This document shows positions 18,206 to 27,384 of a stretch of DNA of 64,000 bases, one piece after another. Below the pieces are notes generated by a model, which was not told the DNA's origin, made no database searches, and was given only the letters and a program-made list of their open reading frames with translations. Source of the stretch: Gammaproteobacteria bacterium (lineage in GTDB: Bacteria > Pseudomonadota > Gammaproteobacteria > Steroidobacterales > Woeseiaceae); assembly GCA_022600955.1 (NCBI GenBank), contig JAHZJK010000030.1, forward strand, positions 1-64,000, given 5' to 3'. Position numbers and translations under genes: made by a program. Numbering within the stretch: the stretch's first letter is position 1; the number at the start of each line of letters is the position of its first letter.

Positions 18206-19323
18206 GCATGCGGATCCTTGTCGCCAAGCGCGTGTCGATATGTTCTTCGCCATTCGCCAACCACCGCAACCGGTGAGTAAACGTCCTTCACCAACTTGTA
18301 CGCAGCATCTGTCATCGCATCGACATCAACCTGCCCATCGAGCATGTTCAATGCGGCTCTCGCCAGCGACGCTGCCTCGCCGCTTGGAACGAGCATTGCC
18401 TCACGACCGTCCTGCACCATGTATGGGATGCCGCCCGCGTCACTGGATACGATGGGTAACCCGCTTACGGCCGCTTCAAGCAGTGACATCGGCATGTTGT
18501 CGATCATTGAGGCATTTATGTAGATATCAGCCTCATCATAGAGCCTCGCCATCTCGGTCATTGAAACCGCCCCAGCGAAGCGAACGTTTGCCAGCTTTAA
18601 TAAATTCACCTGCTCACGAAGGCGGGAACGCAATGGACCGTCACCAGCCAGCGTAAGGCGCGCATTTTCGTGCTGCTGCTGAATCAGGTGAAAGGCATCC
18701 ACGACGCAGGCAACATTGTAATGAGCCTGAAACGAGCGGTTGCATAACAACACGGGCTGCAATGCGGTTCTGCGCCGATAGGAGAACAGTTCACCATCAA
18801 CAAAATTGGCTACAACCACCGAGTCCAGACCGTGTCGTGAAAACACTTCCTGCAGATAAGCGGAAGGCACCGCGATGACGTCGGCAAGCTTCGCCAGCGG
18901 CTTGGCAGTTCGCCAATTCGCAAGGTGGTCGTCCGCCTCCCCGCTATGGTAGTTCAAGACGATCGGTCGTCTGTACAGTCGAGCAACGAGAATTGCCGGC
19001 GCCGTCGATACCAAATAGCTCCAGTAGCTGGCCGACATGATGTGCACAACATGGTAGCGCCGAATCTGTGAAAGCAGCGTATAAAAGTAGATGATCGAAT
19101 TAAAAAGTGTCCTTAAATATTTGATTTTCCTTATTTTTTTCAATGCCCTTGGAAACTGAGGGTCGATAGGGAGCAGGTCCGCCCGGACACCGTCGAGCTT
19201 GTTCAATTCCAACAGCAACTGTTCCGCGACAACTGATTGTCCACCCGCTGCGCCCGGCGTAGGCCCGACCAGGCAAACCCGTAGAGCGCTGTGTGGATCG
19301 TTTTCCCGGTCTATCTCAGTCAT
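18202..19323 (-). CDS. Glycosyltransferase family 4
   Basis: A 373-residue GT-B glycosyltransferase. N-terminal half: VCLVGPTPGAAGGQSVVAEQL, then HVVHIMSASYWS and VLNYHSGEADDHL. Donor-binding half: LTLAGDGPLRSRLREQ, NVRFAGAVSMTEMARLYDEADIYINAS and MPMSLLEAAVSGLPIVSSDAGGIP (positions about 275-300), which includes the EX7E-like motif of retaining GT4 enzymes. A basic helix near 60-75 may sit on the membrane. It overlaps the next gene by ATGA and starts 3 bp after the AsnB-like 3 stop, so the three are co-transcribed. Sugar specificity unknown. Confidence 0.88.
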   Translation of the reverse strand: MTEIDRENDPHSALRVCLVGPTPGAAGGQSVVAEQLLLELNKLDGVRADLLPIDPQFPRALKKIRKIKYLRTLFNSIIYFYTLLSQIRRYHVVHIMSASYWSYLVSTAPAILVARLYRRPIVLNYHSGEADDHLANWRTAKPLAKLADVIAVPSAYLQEVFSRHGLDSVVVANFVDGELFSYRRRTALQPVLLCNRSFQAHYNVACVVDAFHLIQQQHENARLTLAGDGPLRSRLREQVNLLKLANVRFAGAVSMTEMARLYDEADIYINASMIDNMPMSLLEAAVSGLPIVSSDAGGIPYMVQDGREAMLVPSGEAASLARAALNMLDGQVDVDAMTDAAYKLVKDVYSPVAVVGEWRRTYRHALGDKDPHA

Positions 19324-19326
19324 ATG

Positions 19327-21213
19327 CTAATAGGAAAGCCTTGGGGCCGTTGGAGGTGACTCCAGTGCGCCGTTCGCAAGCCCGGCCAACCAGGCATCGA
19401 GAACGATCAAGCGCCATAACGATAAACTGTGGTCGCGTCTCCCGGATGAATGCTCTGCCACGGTCCGTTCCAATGCGGTTGGGTCAACATACTCGCCAAT
19501 TGCTCCGCCGGCGGTTAGAAGATCGCTAATTCGATGTTTTAGTGGACCGCGAAACCAGTCAGCCAGAGGAATGGCGAAGCCCTGCTTCGGCCTCGAAAAT
19601 AACCAATCAGGCACAAACTCAGCAATCGCCTTCCTGAACAGGTGTTTGCCATTGTGCCTTGTTACTCGAAACTGACTGGGCAGGTTAAATGCAAAGTTTA
19701 TGAGGTCAACATCAAGCAATGGCACTCGCGCTTCAAGAGACACAGCCATGGAGGTCCTGTCGACCTTTGTCAGAATATCCCCGGGAAGGTAGGACCCGAG
19801 ATCTATCAGCATCATGCCCGTCGCGAGATCCGTTCCTGCGACCGAGTCGACCAGCTCGTGTAGCTGCTCATGGACGTACTGATTACCTCCATCGCGGTCA
19901 GCACGTGCATACCCACCTTCGTCGATTCGCAGCGGGCTGCTGACCTTCGCAAGGTATCGCCCCCAATTCGAGCGTCCACTGTCGATAAGCCGATTGCGGC
20001 CTGGGAAAGCATGCGGCAGGAAGCGGCCGCAGGTCGCGAGGAGGCTACCGAGTGCGGAGCCATATGCGACCTCACCCAAGGACTGTCTGTAACGGGAATA
20101 TCCTCCGAACAATTCATCGCCGCCATCACCTGATAACGCAACAGTCACACGTTCGCGCGCCAACTGTGCAACGAAAAATGTGGGAATTGCAGATGAGTCA
20201 CCAAACGGCTCATCAAACATAGTCGCTATAGCGTCAAGAGTTTGCTCAACATCAGGTCGCAGAATAAGCTCAGAATGATCCGCGCCTAATTCAGCCGCAA
20301 CCTTTTTAGCGACTTTCGACTCATCGAAAGCAGCTTCGTCAAAGCCGATTGAAAACGTCTTTACCCGGCCACTGGCGTGCCGGGCCATCAGCGCAACTAC
20401 GGCCGACGAATCAAGGCCACCTGATAAAAATGCGCCAAGCGGCACCTCTGATTCGAGGTGCGACTTGACCGAGCTATTCAGGAGAGATCGAAGTTCTTCG
20501 ACCAATGCACCCTCCTCGGTCGGCTCCGACCCAGGTAGCGGTGCATTCCAGTAACGGCCTGTCTTGACAGTCTGGCCTTCGGACCATTCCAGCCAATGCC
20601 CCGGCGGCAGCTTCCTGACACCTGCAAATATGCTGGCCGGATCCGGGACGTACCCCAGTGCCAGGTAGCTCATTACCGACGGTGTATGAATCTCCGGCGT
20701 AGTGTCGAGAAACCGAAGCATTGACCGCAACTCTGAGCAAAACACCAACCCGCCATCTACCTCGAGGTAGCTCAGCGGTTTCATTCCGGTCTGATCTCGC
20801 GCGATGAACAGTTTGCGATTGGGCTCATCCCAGATAGCGAATGCAAACATCCCTTTCAGACGACGCACCATGTCTCGCCCGTACTCTTCGTACAGATGCA
20901 CGAGTACCTCGGTATCACTCGACGTTCGGAACGAATGTCCTTTACTTCGTAGCTGCTCCCGCAGAACATGATGGTTGTAAATTTCACCATTGAACACGAC
21001 AGAAATCTTTCGATCTTCGTTGTAGATCGGTTGTTTGCCGCCGGAAACGTCTATGATACTCAGGCGCCGCATTCCCATGGCAACACCGTTTGCAACCAGG
21101 TATCCATCATCGTCCGGACCGCGATGTTCAATCGCATCGCACATCGAGCGGACGAGTTCCGCTGACCGTTCGGCCGGATAGTCGAAACCAGAAAAACCTG
21201 CGATTCCACACAT
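19327..21213 (-). CDS. AsnB-like glutamine-dependent amidotransferase 3
   Basis: A 628-residue asparagine-synthase-type enzyme with Cys2 (MCGIAGF), EHRGPDDDGY, FNGEIYNHH, SSDTEVLVHLYEEYG, PP-loop LSGGLDSSAVVALM and SGDGGDELFGGYSRY. Length and the GMRRLSIIDVSGGKQP segment resemble AsnB-like 1 more than 2 or 4, so 1 and 3 may be recent relatives. All catalytic motifs are intact. It follows the deacetylase gene by 68 bp and precedes a GT4 gene by 3 bp. Probable role: amidation of an acidic sugar or other carboxylate on the system A polysaccharide precursor; this is inferred from context. Confidence 0.9.
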   Translation of the reverse strand: MCGIAGFSGFDYPAERSAELVRSMCDAIEHRGPDDDGYLVANGVAMGMRRLSIIDVSGGKQPIYNEDRKISVVFNGEIYNHHVLREQLRSKGHSFRTSSDTEVLVHLYEEYGRDMVRRLKGMFAFAIWDEPNRKLFIARDQTGMKPLSYLEVDGGLVFCSELRSMLRFLDTTPEIHTPSVMSYLALGYVPDPASIFAGVRKLPPGHWLEWSEGQTVKTGRYWNAPLPGSEPTEEGALVEELRSLLNSSVKSHLESEVPLGAFLSGGLDSSAVVALMARHASGRVKTFSIGFDEAAFDESKVAKKVAAELGADHSELILRPDVEQTLDAIATMFDEPFGDSSAIPTFFVAQLARERVTVALSGDGGDELFGGYSRYRQSLGEVAYGSALGSLLATCGRFLPHAFPGRNRLIDSGRSNWGRYLAKVSSPLRIDEGGYARADRDGGNQYVHEQLHELVDSVAGTDLATGMMLIDLGSYLPGDILTKVDRTSMAVSLEARVPLLDVDLINFAFNLPSQFRVTRHNGKHLFRKAIAEFVPDWLFSRPKQGFAIPLADWFRGPLKHRISDLLTAGGAIGEYVDPTALERTVAEHSSGRRDHSLSLWRLIVLDAWLAGLANGALESPPTAPRLSY

Positions 21214-21281
21214 TACGCTGAAACACTCCCTGGCGAAATCGCCTGCAAGATAAAACGCGGTTGCCTATAGATAGTCACATA

Positions 21282-22346
21282 TCACCTGGCACGAAACCTG
21301 AGTCGGTCATTCATCCCCAGGACCCAATTCTCGAACATCTGGTCCGATTGCAGGATCGTGTCAATGTAGCGCGGCAGTAGCAGAGCGTGGTGGTCCTCTC
21401 GCGCCAATGATGAAACACCGATCGTCGCGGATTCGACACCCGCCTGCGACAACCATGGCAAGAACATCGCGTCAAAGTCGCCACTCGGATAACAGAAATG
21501 AACCGCCGGCTTACCGGTAATGCCTTCCAGGACAGACTTGTTCTCAGTCACCTCCGCAACGAATAATTCCTTGCTCCGTGGCGTACGATGCCGATGCGTG
21601 TGTAGCTGCATATCCAGGCCACGACGGCTCATGTCCCGAATCTCGTCAGCATTCATCAAGTGCATCGTGCGATCATTCAGAAATTGACTCCAGTCGAATC
21701 CAAGCTGTTCGGCGACACCGCGGATCCAGTCACTCTGGGCATCCCTGTCGTCTTCCAGATTTGCCGCTTGCCGCCGCAGTAATTGCACGGCCCGCTTGTG
21801 AGAATCCGGGTCAGACAACGCCAACTGCTCAGCCTGACCATGCACGTCAATGTCGAGCACTTTTTCACGGCATTTCCAAAGAACGTATCGAATACTGAGG
21901 TCGAGCAACGGACGCTGATTCACTGAATAGTATGTAGAAACGTAGTTCGTGGCAGGAACGTCGAATTCTTTCAGAACCGGCGCTGCGGCATCATAGAAAT
22001 TGTAGAAGCCATCGTCGAAGGTCAGAACCACGCTTCTTCGCGGCAACGTGCCTGCATAGAGCCGCGTCACCGCCTCGCCCAGCGGCAAGACCGTGCAATC
22101 GTTACGGCGCAGCACCTCCAACCTGGCACGTAAGAACTCAGGCGGCACGAAGAGTTCCGGTAACCATTCGTGCTCATCACTCATCGACACGCCGTGATAG
22201 CAGAGAATACAGAGTTGATTCCTGCGCCACTCAGAATCGGCTACCACTCCCTGAATTCCGGCCGCCCGGCTCGCCGCGAACAATGAGCGTCGCGCAGCGC
22301 GCGCTACCGATAGTGCTGCCTGCTTTCCTTGCCGCATCATCTTCAC
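21282..22346 (-). CDS. Polysaccharide deacetylase (NodB homology domain)
   Basis: A 354-residue carbohydrate esterase 4-type protein. Motif 1 is LTFDDGF (109-114, with the catalytic and metal-binding Asp pair), motif 2 is LHTHRH (H249 and H253, metal ligands), motif 3 is FCYPSGDFD (about 284-292). An insertion of about 90 residues (about 140-230) lies between motifs 1 and 2, predicted helical. No signal peptide is obvious; the N-terminal region is basic and helical, so cytoplasmic or membrane-associated action on a lipid-linked sugar is possible. It would remove N-acetyl groups from GlcNAc-type residues. The start overlaps the GT4 stop by ATGA. This is not the exosortase-A deacetylase subtype that begins with a DVEDYF-like motif. 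Confidence 0.85.
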   Translation of the reverse strand: MKMMRQGKQAALSVARAARRSLFAASRAAGIQGVVADSEWRRNQLCILCYHGVSMSDEHEWLPELFVPPEFLRARLEVLRRNDCTVLPLGEAVTRLYAGTLPRRSVVLTFDDGFYNFYDAAAPVLKEFDVPATNYVSTYYSVNQRPLLDLSIRYVLWKCREKVLDIDVHGQAEQLALSDPDSHKRAVQLLRRQAANLEDDRDAQSDWIRGVAEQLGFDWSQFLNDRTMHLMNADEIRDMSRRGLDMQLHTHRHRTPRSKELFVAEVTENKSVLEGITGKPAVHFCYPSGDFDAMFLPWLSQAGVESATIGVSSLAREDHHALLLPRYIDTILQSDQMFENWVLGMNDRLRFRAR

Positions 22347-23467
22347 CCTCTACTCTCTGCCGACATTTGCCTGTAGATGTTCATCAAAGCAGAAATGACT
22401 GCAGCGCGGCTATAACGCTCCTGCGCAATACTCAAGCCCGCCATTCCCATCTTGTTTCTCAGCTCTGCATTCTCGCACAAGCTGCGTATCGCATCCGACA
22501 TCGCTGAGTGGTTACCGGGTTCAACCAGAACTCCCGTCTCGCCGTCTTCGACGGCATCCACGACGCCACCAACCGCTGTCGCGATAACTGGCTTGCCCAT
22601 CGCCATCGCCTCAACAATCGAGTTCGGAAAACCTTCGTCATGAGAACTCAACACACACACGTCGAAATGTCGTTGGATTTTTGAACCTGCAGGAACTTCA
22701 CCCAAAAAATGAATTCTATTATCAAGACCGAGTTTCCGGACGAGGCTTTCCAGTTTCGGCCGCTCGCTACCGTCACCTACGACGACCAGGTGGACAGTGT
22801 CAGGCGTGTCGGCAATAGCACGAATGACCAACTTATGGTTCTTTACCGGTTCCAGCCGCGCTACAACTCCAGCGACGATTGCGTCCGCTGGAATGGTAAC
22901 TCCCGGCCAGTCCTTCATAACTTCGCCCGCACTCGCGAATACATCGTCGTCGACAAAATTGGGTAACGTGACAATTTTCTCAGCAGGCACATGGTCCACA
23001 TCAGCAAGTAAATCAGATACCGCGTTACTATTGCCGAGGACCCGGTGAGCGAAGCGCAGTGCGAATCGGTTTAAGAAATTCAGACTAGCCGGAAAAACAG
23101 ACTTTCCCCACCGCCGGCTTGCGAGCACCATGCAGTCCGACGCGAGTCGCAGATAGGGTAACGCGAACACGTTGGTGTACATATCATGTGTGTGGGCGAT
23201 ATCGATGCCTGCTTTTCGAATCATCGCAGCTAATCGAAACCCCTGCCGGAATGTCGCCGGAGAATAGAAATTCCTGATTGGTGCGTGATGCATCTCAATG
23301 TCCAGAGCCTCGTAACGGTCTCGCAGAGCTCCGTCATCTGACAAGTAAAACACTGTCAGCCGAACACCTTCCGCACACAGTTGCTCCGCTGTTCGCACAG
23401 CATTAATCTCCGTGCCGCCGATACGAAACGAATCCAATACAAACGCGATATGCAAACGACGCTCCAT
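22343..23467 (-). CDS. Glycosyltransferase family 4
   Basis: A 374-residue GT-B glycosyltransferase. The acceptor half begins IAFVLDSFRIGGTEINAVRTAEQL, and HTHDMYTNVFALP is typical. The donor half has VVGDGSERPKLESLVRKLG, FLGEVPAGSKIQRHFDVCVLSSHDEG and FPNSIVEAMAMGKPVIATAVGGV (about 285-307), containing the EX7E-type Glu and the nucleotide-binding loop. It overlaps the deacetylase gene by 4 bp and follows the flippase by 28 bp. It probably adds one sugar to the system A repeat. Specificity unknown. Confidence 0.88.
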   Translation of the reverse strand: MERRLHIAFVLDSFRIGGTEINAVRTAEQLCAEGVRLTVFYLSDDGALRDRYEALDIEMHHAPIRNFYSPATFRQGFRLAAMIRKAGIDIAHTHDMYTNVFALPYLRLASDCMVLASRRWGKSVFPASLNFLNRFALRFAHRVLGNSNAVSDLLADVDHVPAEKIVTLPNFVDDDVFASAGEVMKDWPGVTIPADAIVAGVVARLEPVKNHKLVIRAIADTPDTVHLVVVGDGSERPKLESLVRKLGLDNRIHFLGEVPAGSKIQRHFDVCVLSSHDEGFPNSIVEAMAMGKPVIATAVGGVVDAVEDGETGVLVEPGNHSAMSDAIRSLCENAELRNKMGMAGLSIAQERYSRAAVISALMNIYRQMSAESRG

Positions 23468-23495
23468 TTAGTCTCGATTCCGTATCTTCATACTT

Positions 23496-25004
23496 TTACC
23501 GCTTCAAGAGCGCGATCAATTGATCTTTTTCAGCTCTGGTGAAGCCATACAACCATGCAGCCAGTGGCATGAGCAGGAGCATTGCAGCCAACTGCGCAAA
23601 GAAACTCCACAGACTATTTGTATTTACCTGCGACTCAACCCAATACATCGTCACGGCAAAAGGCAGCGCAACAAGCGAAGGGAGTGCGATCGCTCTCAGG
23701 TACACCTGGCTCTGTCGTACACCTACGGCATCAAAGAGCTTCTTGGGAAAGTAGAACAGTGTGACAAAGACATTTGGTATTAGCGTACCGAGTGCGACAC
23801 CGACGACACCATACGAACCGACCAGGAGAATACTGAGTGCTACGTTGCTAAACGCTTCCAGTGCTATCCCCTTGATGAGCATTCTGTGCTTGCCCAGGCC
23901 AGCGAGTGAGTTAAAAATCACCGCCCGAGTTGCTCCGATCCAGAGCACTATCGCAAGAATGCGGAGCACCCTGCCGGACAGCTCTGCATAGTCTTCGCCC
24001 ATCCAGAGATAGATGAACGTCTCGCCACGAATCAGAAAAGTCAGTGCGACGGGTACGATAAGCATCGTCGCAATACGTGCCGCGTTCAGAATGTCGTCAC
24101 CTACCGGCTGGCCTTGTGAGGCTAGCGCACTGATCCTGGGGGTCATCAAATGCGCCAGGGCATCGGTAAGCCCGCTCGACTGTTTGATTAATGTGGCGGC
24201 AATCGCGAAGAATGCGATCGCCTCTATGGGCATGGCTACGCCTATAACGATATTGTCGCTGTGAAATGCGATCGCATGCAGTACGTGGATTGCGAAAAAG
24301 GCGGATGCGAATCCCAACAGCTTCCGGGCGTGCGTATGCAGTGGGTGGCTCAACACGATTTTCAATTCTGCGTACAAGCTGTTGCAGGCAAGAAAATAGA
24401 CGAGCAGGTTTAGCGCGGAAACTGCCAGGTGCGCGATTGCCATTCCGACCAAACCCCACCCATTGTGCAACACGAAAACCGTGGCCAATGCGCGCAATAA
24501 AGAGATGGATACATCAAGGCCGCATTGCACGTCAAAACGCTGTACGCCCGAAATCACGCCGCCAAACACACCACAAATCAGAGAAGTTGCGACAGTTGCA
24601 CCACCCAGAAGAATGACGATTCGCGAGTCTTCAAGCAACTCGGGCGGGATATTGAAAATAGCGGGTGCAAGCCAGGCAAGTAGCAAAGTGAGGAGAAAGG
24701 CAAAAATCCCGGCGACGAAAAACAATTTCAATCCGGTCGCAACGATTATCGAACTATCGCGATGCTCACCAACGGCATGGTGGTGGGCAACGAACTTGTT
24801 GATAGATTGCCGAACACCGAAGTCCAACAGGCCCAGGTAACCTGTCAGTCCAGCAATCAATGTCCAGATTCCGTAGCCAGCGGCACCAAGCTTGTGCACA
24901 ACATACGGCGATAGAAAAAAGCTGATCAGAATGATGGATGAGAATCTGACCAGGTTGGCTACCAGGTTTCGCGATAGCCTTGGACGACCGTTTGGCGGGC
25001 TCAT
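23496..25004 (-). CDS. Wzx-type polysaccharide flippase (system A)
   Basis: A 502-residue membrane protein with about 12-14 hydrophobic helices, of the polysaccharide-transport MOP/MATE superfamily. The N-terminus LSRNLVANLVRFSSIILISFFLSPYVVHKLGAAGYG, positions about 10-45, is the usual signature. ATG at 25,004 is preferred, with GAGG 5 bases upstream; a TTG at 25,028 would add eight residues. It flips the undecaprenyl-linked repeat to the periplasmic face. It sits between the OM-barrel gene (68 bp) and glycosyltransferases, consistent with the EPS assembly line of this half of the window. A second flippase at 47,054-48,568 serves system B. Confidence 0.85.
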   Translation of the reverse strand: MSPPNGRPRLSRNLVANLVRFSSIILISFFLSPYVVHKLGAAGYGIWTLIAGLTGYLGLLDFGVRQSINKFVAHHHAVGEHRDSSIIVATGLKLFFVAGIFAFLLTLLLAWLAPAIFNIPPELLEDSRIVILLGGATVATSLICGVFGGVISGVQRFDVQCGLDVSISLLRALATVFVLHNGWGLVGMAIAHLAVSALNLLVYFLACNSLYAELKIVLSHPLHTHARKLLGFASAFFAIHVLHAIAFHSDNIVIGVAMPIEAIAFFAIAATLIKQSSGLTDALAHLMTPRISALASQGQPVGDDILNAARIATMLIVPVALTFLIRGETFIYLWMGEDYAELSGRVLRILAIVLWIGATRAVIFNSLAGLGKHRMLIKGIALEAFSNVALSILLVGSYGVVGVALGTLIPNVFVTLFYFPKKLFDAVGVRQSQVYLRAIALPSLVALPFAVTMYWVESQVNTNSLWSFFAQLAAMLLLMPLAAWLYGFTRAEKDQLIALLKR

Positions 25005-25096
25005 TACTGCCTCAGGCCCGGAGATCAATTAGAATTCGCGTGTATAAGGCGCCACAGCGCATCGACTTGGTCAATATCCCTGCCATGATCGCGAAG

Positions 25097-26419
25097 CTAT
25101 CGAGCGCCAAATACGAAATCGACGCGGTACTGGTTTTCCGTGTAGCCCGTTGACGAATTGTCCGTCCGGCGCTCATGTCGGTAACCGGCAATTATACCGA
25201 GGCGGCGACCAATCTCCTTTCGCACCGAAATTTGACCGGTTGAATCACGACTCTGACGAATTGACTGGTGTGTGTTGCGCTTGCCCGAATACACTGACAG
25301 TTCCAGGCTCCAGCGCGACGGTAATTCACGCCGCATTGAACCTCGCACACTGACGATATCGAAGTCCGCAACCAGCGGGTCATCATACTGCGAATTGGAT
25401 CCTGCGAAAGCAAGTTGCCAGGCGGTTCGGTTGCCATTCAAATCCCACGTGACAGACGCACGCGTCTCTGTAAATGGGCTACCGGACGCGTTAAGTCGAC
25501 CGGATATTCCAGCCCGACCGCCACCATCTGAGCGTTGTGCTGCCGATGCGCCGAGGTCATTGATCTCGTGCGACGTGGAGAATGTCACCGTTGATCTCGC
25601 TGCAATATCACGCTGCCAACTCAAACGAAACAAAGGGTTGGTATCAGAATTGAAGCCCGAAGAACCAGAATCGATCTTGTTGGCACCGAGATCCAGGGTT
25701 ACCTGCCCGGAGGCAAGCTCGTTTTCGTAGCGGACGAACAGGCGCTGAATATCGTACTCTGTAGCATCCAGGTCATCGTATTCGATGCTCGAAATATCGA
25801 GTATTAATGCTGCACTACGTGTGCTGCTGATTTGTCGATACAGGCCCAGCCCCGCAGAAAACTCCTGACTATCTACATCCTGGATCTCTCTCGCACTTCG
25901 ATCACTAAAGGAGGCGAAAACGTCGAGTGATGATCTGCCACCGACCGGCAATCGTGCGTCCAGGCCAGTAGAAAGAATATTGAACTCACGCAAGTTATCG
26001 GGCGTATCACCTAGAGACGCATCCTGTCGAATTTGCGAAAAATTGTTCTCTACGTACCACTCCAGCCGATCGTCAACAACATTTACCGTTAGTAGCGCAT
26101 CGAGAAAGCCGTCAGGTCGATCTCGTACCGCGGAGTTTTCGTACTCCAGGTAGTCAAGGTCGCTTAGCAGGCTGAATTCAAACTTTGGTCGAACCAGCTT
26201 GAAGTCTGCGACCAGGCCCACCACAGCAAAATCACTGCCGATATCCGTTACAGATGAACGAAAAACATTGTCCGAGTGACCGTAACCACCGCTTATGGAA
26301 ATTTCGGTTCGACTTTCTTCTTCGGGTGACTGTGCGAATACAGTTGTCGAATACGTCAAAGTCGCTACCAGAAAGAACCTGAGCGAGTTACTGATCAAGT
26401 GATGCACTTTATTATTCAT
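25097..26419 (-). CDS. Outer-membrane beta-barrel protein, exosortase-A EPS type
   Basis: A 440-residue exported protein with a signal peptide (hydrophobic stretch about 12-28, cleavage near TVFAQ), followed by alternating amphipathic strands with many aromatic and charged residues and ending in YRVDFVFGAR, a beta-barrel-like C-terminus. From memory it resembles the outer-membrane protein family that sits next to the BY-kinase in exosortase-A EPS loci. It probably forms a barrel of 14-20 strands, perhaps the outer-membrane exit for the polymer; that role is inferred. It lies 38 bp after the BY-kinase gene. Confidence 0.75.
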   Translation of the reverse strand: MNNKVHHLISNSLRFFLVATLTYSTTVFAQSPEEESRTEISISGGYGHSDNVFRSSVTDIGSDFAVVGLVADFKLVRPKFEFSLLSDLDYLEYENSAVRDRPDGFLDALLTVNVVDDRLEWYVENNFSQIRQDASLGDTPDNLREFNILSTGLDARLPVGGRSSLDVFASFSDRSAREIQDVDSQEFSAGLGLYRQISSTRSAALILDISSIEYDDLDATEYDIQRLFVRYENELASGQVTLDLGANKIDSGSSGFNSDTNPLFRLSWQRDIAARSTVTFSTSHEINDLGASAAQRSDGGGRAGISGRLNASGSPFTETRASVTWDLNGNRTAWQLAFAGSNSQYDDPLVADFDIVSVRGSMRRELPSRWSLELSVYSGKRNTHQSIRQSRDSTGQISVRKEIGRRLGIIAGYRHERRTDNSSTGYTENQYRVDFVFGAR

Positions 26420-26457
26420 AATCGTTAGGCTCCGAAAGTCACCAGCTTGCCCACAAG

Positions 26458-27384
26458 CTAATCTTCGTCGTTGACCACCTGGCTGCGACCGTAATAGTCG
26501 TAGTAGCCGCCCTTATCAGACGAGTCACCATATTCGACCTGATTCAATATCGCGTTAACCGCTACGCCAGGCTCGAGCTTTGACGCCGCCGTTTGAATAT
26601 CGACATGAGACGTGTGACCAGCATGCACAACCAGTACAACCTGCCCTACCTGCGCAGACAGGACCGCCGGTTCAGGCGTCAATAACAGAGGGGATGAGTC
26701 AAAAACAAACAGTCTGCGCGGGTCTTCTTCAGCCCAGCGCGCAGCCAGATTGCTCATTGTGTCACTCGCCAGCAACTCAACAGCAAGCTCATCACGTCTG
26801 CCCGACGGCAAGATAGAAAGCGACTGAATATTGGACGGCATGATCAGGTCATTGGGATCAAGTTCCGGGTTCCTTATCAGGTCCAGAAGCCCTTTTTCAC
26901 TTTCAGCGGCAAACAGATTTGAAACGTGCTGTCGTGCACAGTCTGCGTCGACCAGGACAACACTCCAGTCCTTTTCACGCGCAATACTTAGCGCCAGGTT
27001 AATACACGTAAACGTTTTGCCTTCCCCTGGCAACGCACTCGCTACCATTATGAGGTTGGAGCGCTCCGGCTTCGTAACTTTGTCACCAATGGCATTAGCT
27101 AATATCGGCCTCTTGATAAAGCGACACTCATCAGCGAGTTTCGGCTGCTTGGCACCCGATACCAGAAATCCGGACGTTTCGAGTTGGTCGCCGTCAACGA
27201 CGACGGTCTTGCCATTGTAACGAAAATCCATACAGCGAAGGTCGTCCGGCAACTCGTTCGGATCCATTCGTCGCAACGTCGTCGTGTCATTCAGGCTCGC
27301 CATTGACGACGCGACTGACGTCGGTTCAGCCTCAGCTGTACCGCTACTCTGAATGCGCTTCAGTGCTTCCTGTATTTTACTCAA
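26458..27384 (-). CDS. CpsD/CapB-type bacterial tyrosine kinase (BY-kinase)
   Basis: A 308-residue cytoplasmic kinase. Walker A is ALPGEGKT (117-124), Walker A' is VVLVDADC (142-149) and Walker B is LFVFDSS (225-231). A C-terminal tyrosine cluster (GGYYDYYGRS) is the usual site of autophosphorylation. It pairs with the chain-length protein encoded just upstream, with ATG overlapping that stop (ATGA). Together they set polymer length and control export. The match is to the exosortase-A-associated BY-kinase group by context and length; the sequence of the tyrosine cluster is short, with four Tyr. High confidence. Confidence 0.9.
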   Translation of the reverse strand: MSKIQEALKRIQSSGTAEAEPTSVASSMASLNDTTTLRRMDPNELPDDLRCMDFRYNGKTVVVDGDQLETSGFLVSGAKQPKLADECRFIKRPILANAIGDKVTKPERSNLIMVASALPGEGKTFTCINLALSIAREKDWSVVLVDADCARQHVSNLFAAESEKGLLDLIRNPELDPNDLIMPSNIQSLSILPSGRRDELAVELLASDTMSNLAARWAEEDPRRLFVFDSSPLLLTPEPAVLSAQVGQVVLVVHAGHTSHVDIQTAASKLEPGVAVNAILNQVEYGDSSDKGGYYDYYGRSQVVNDED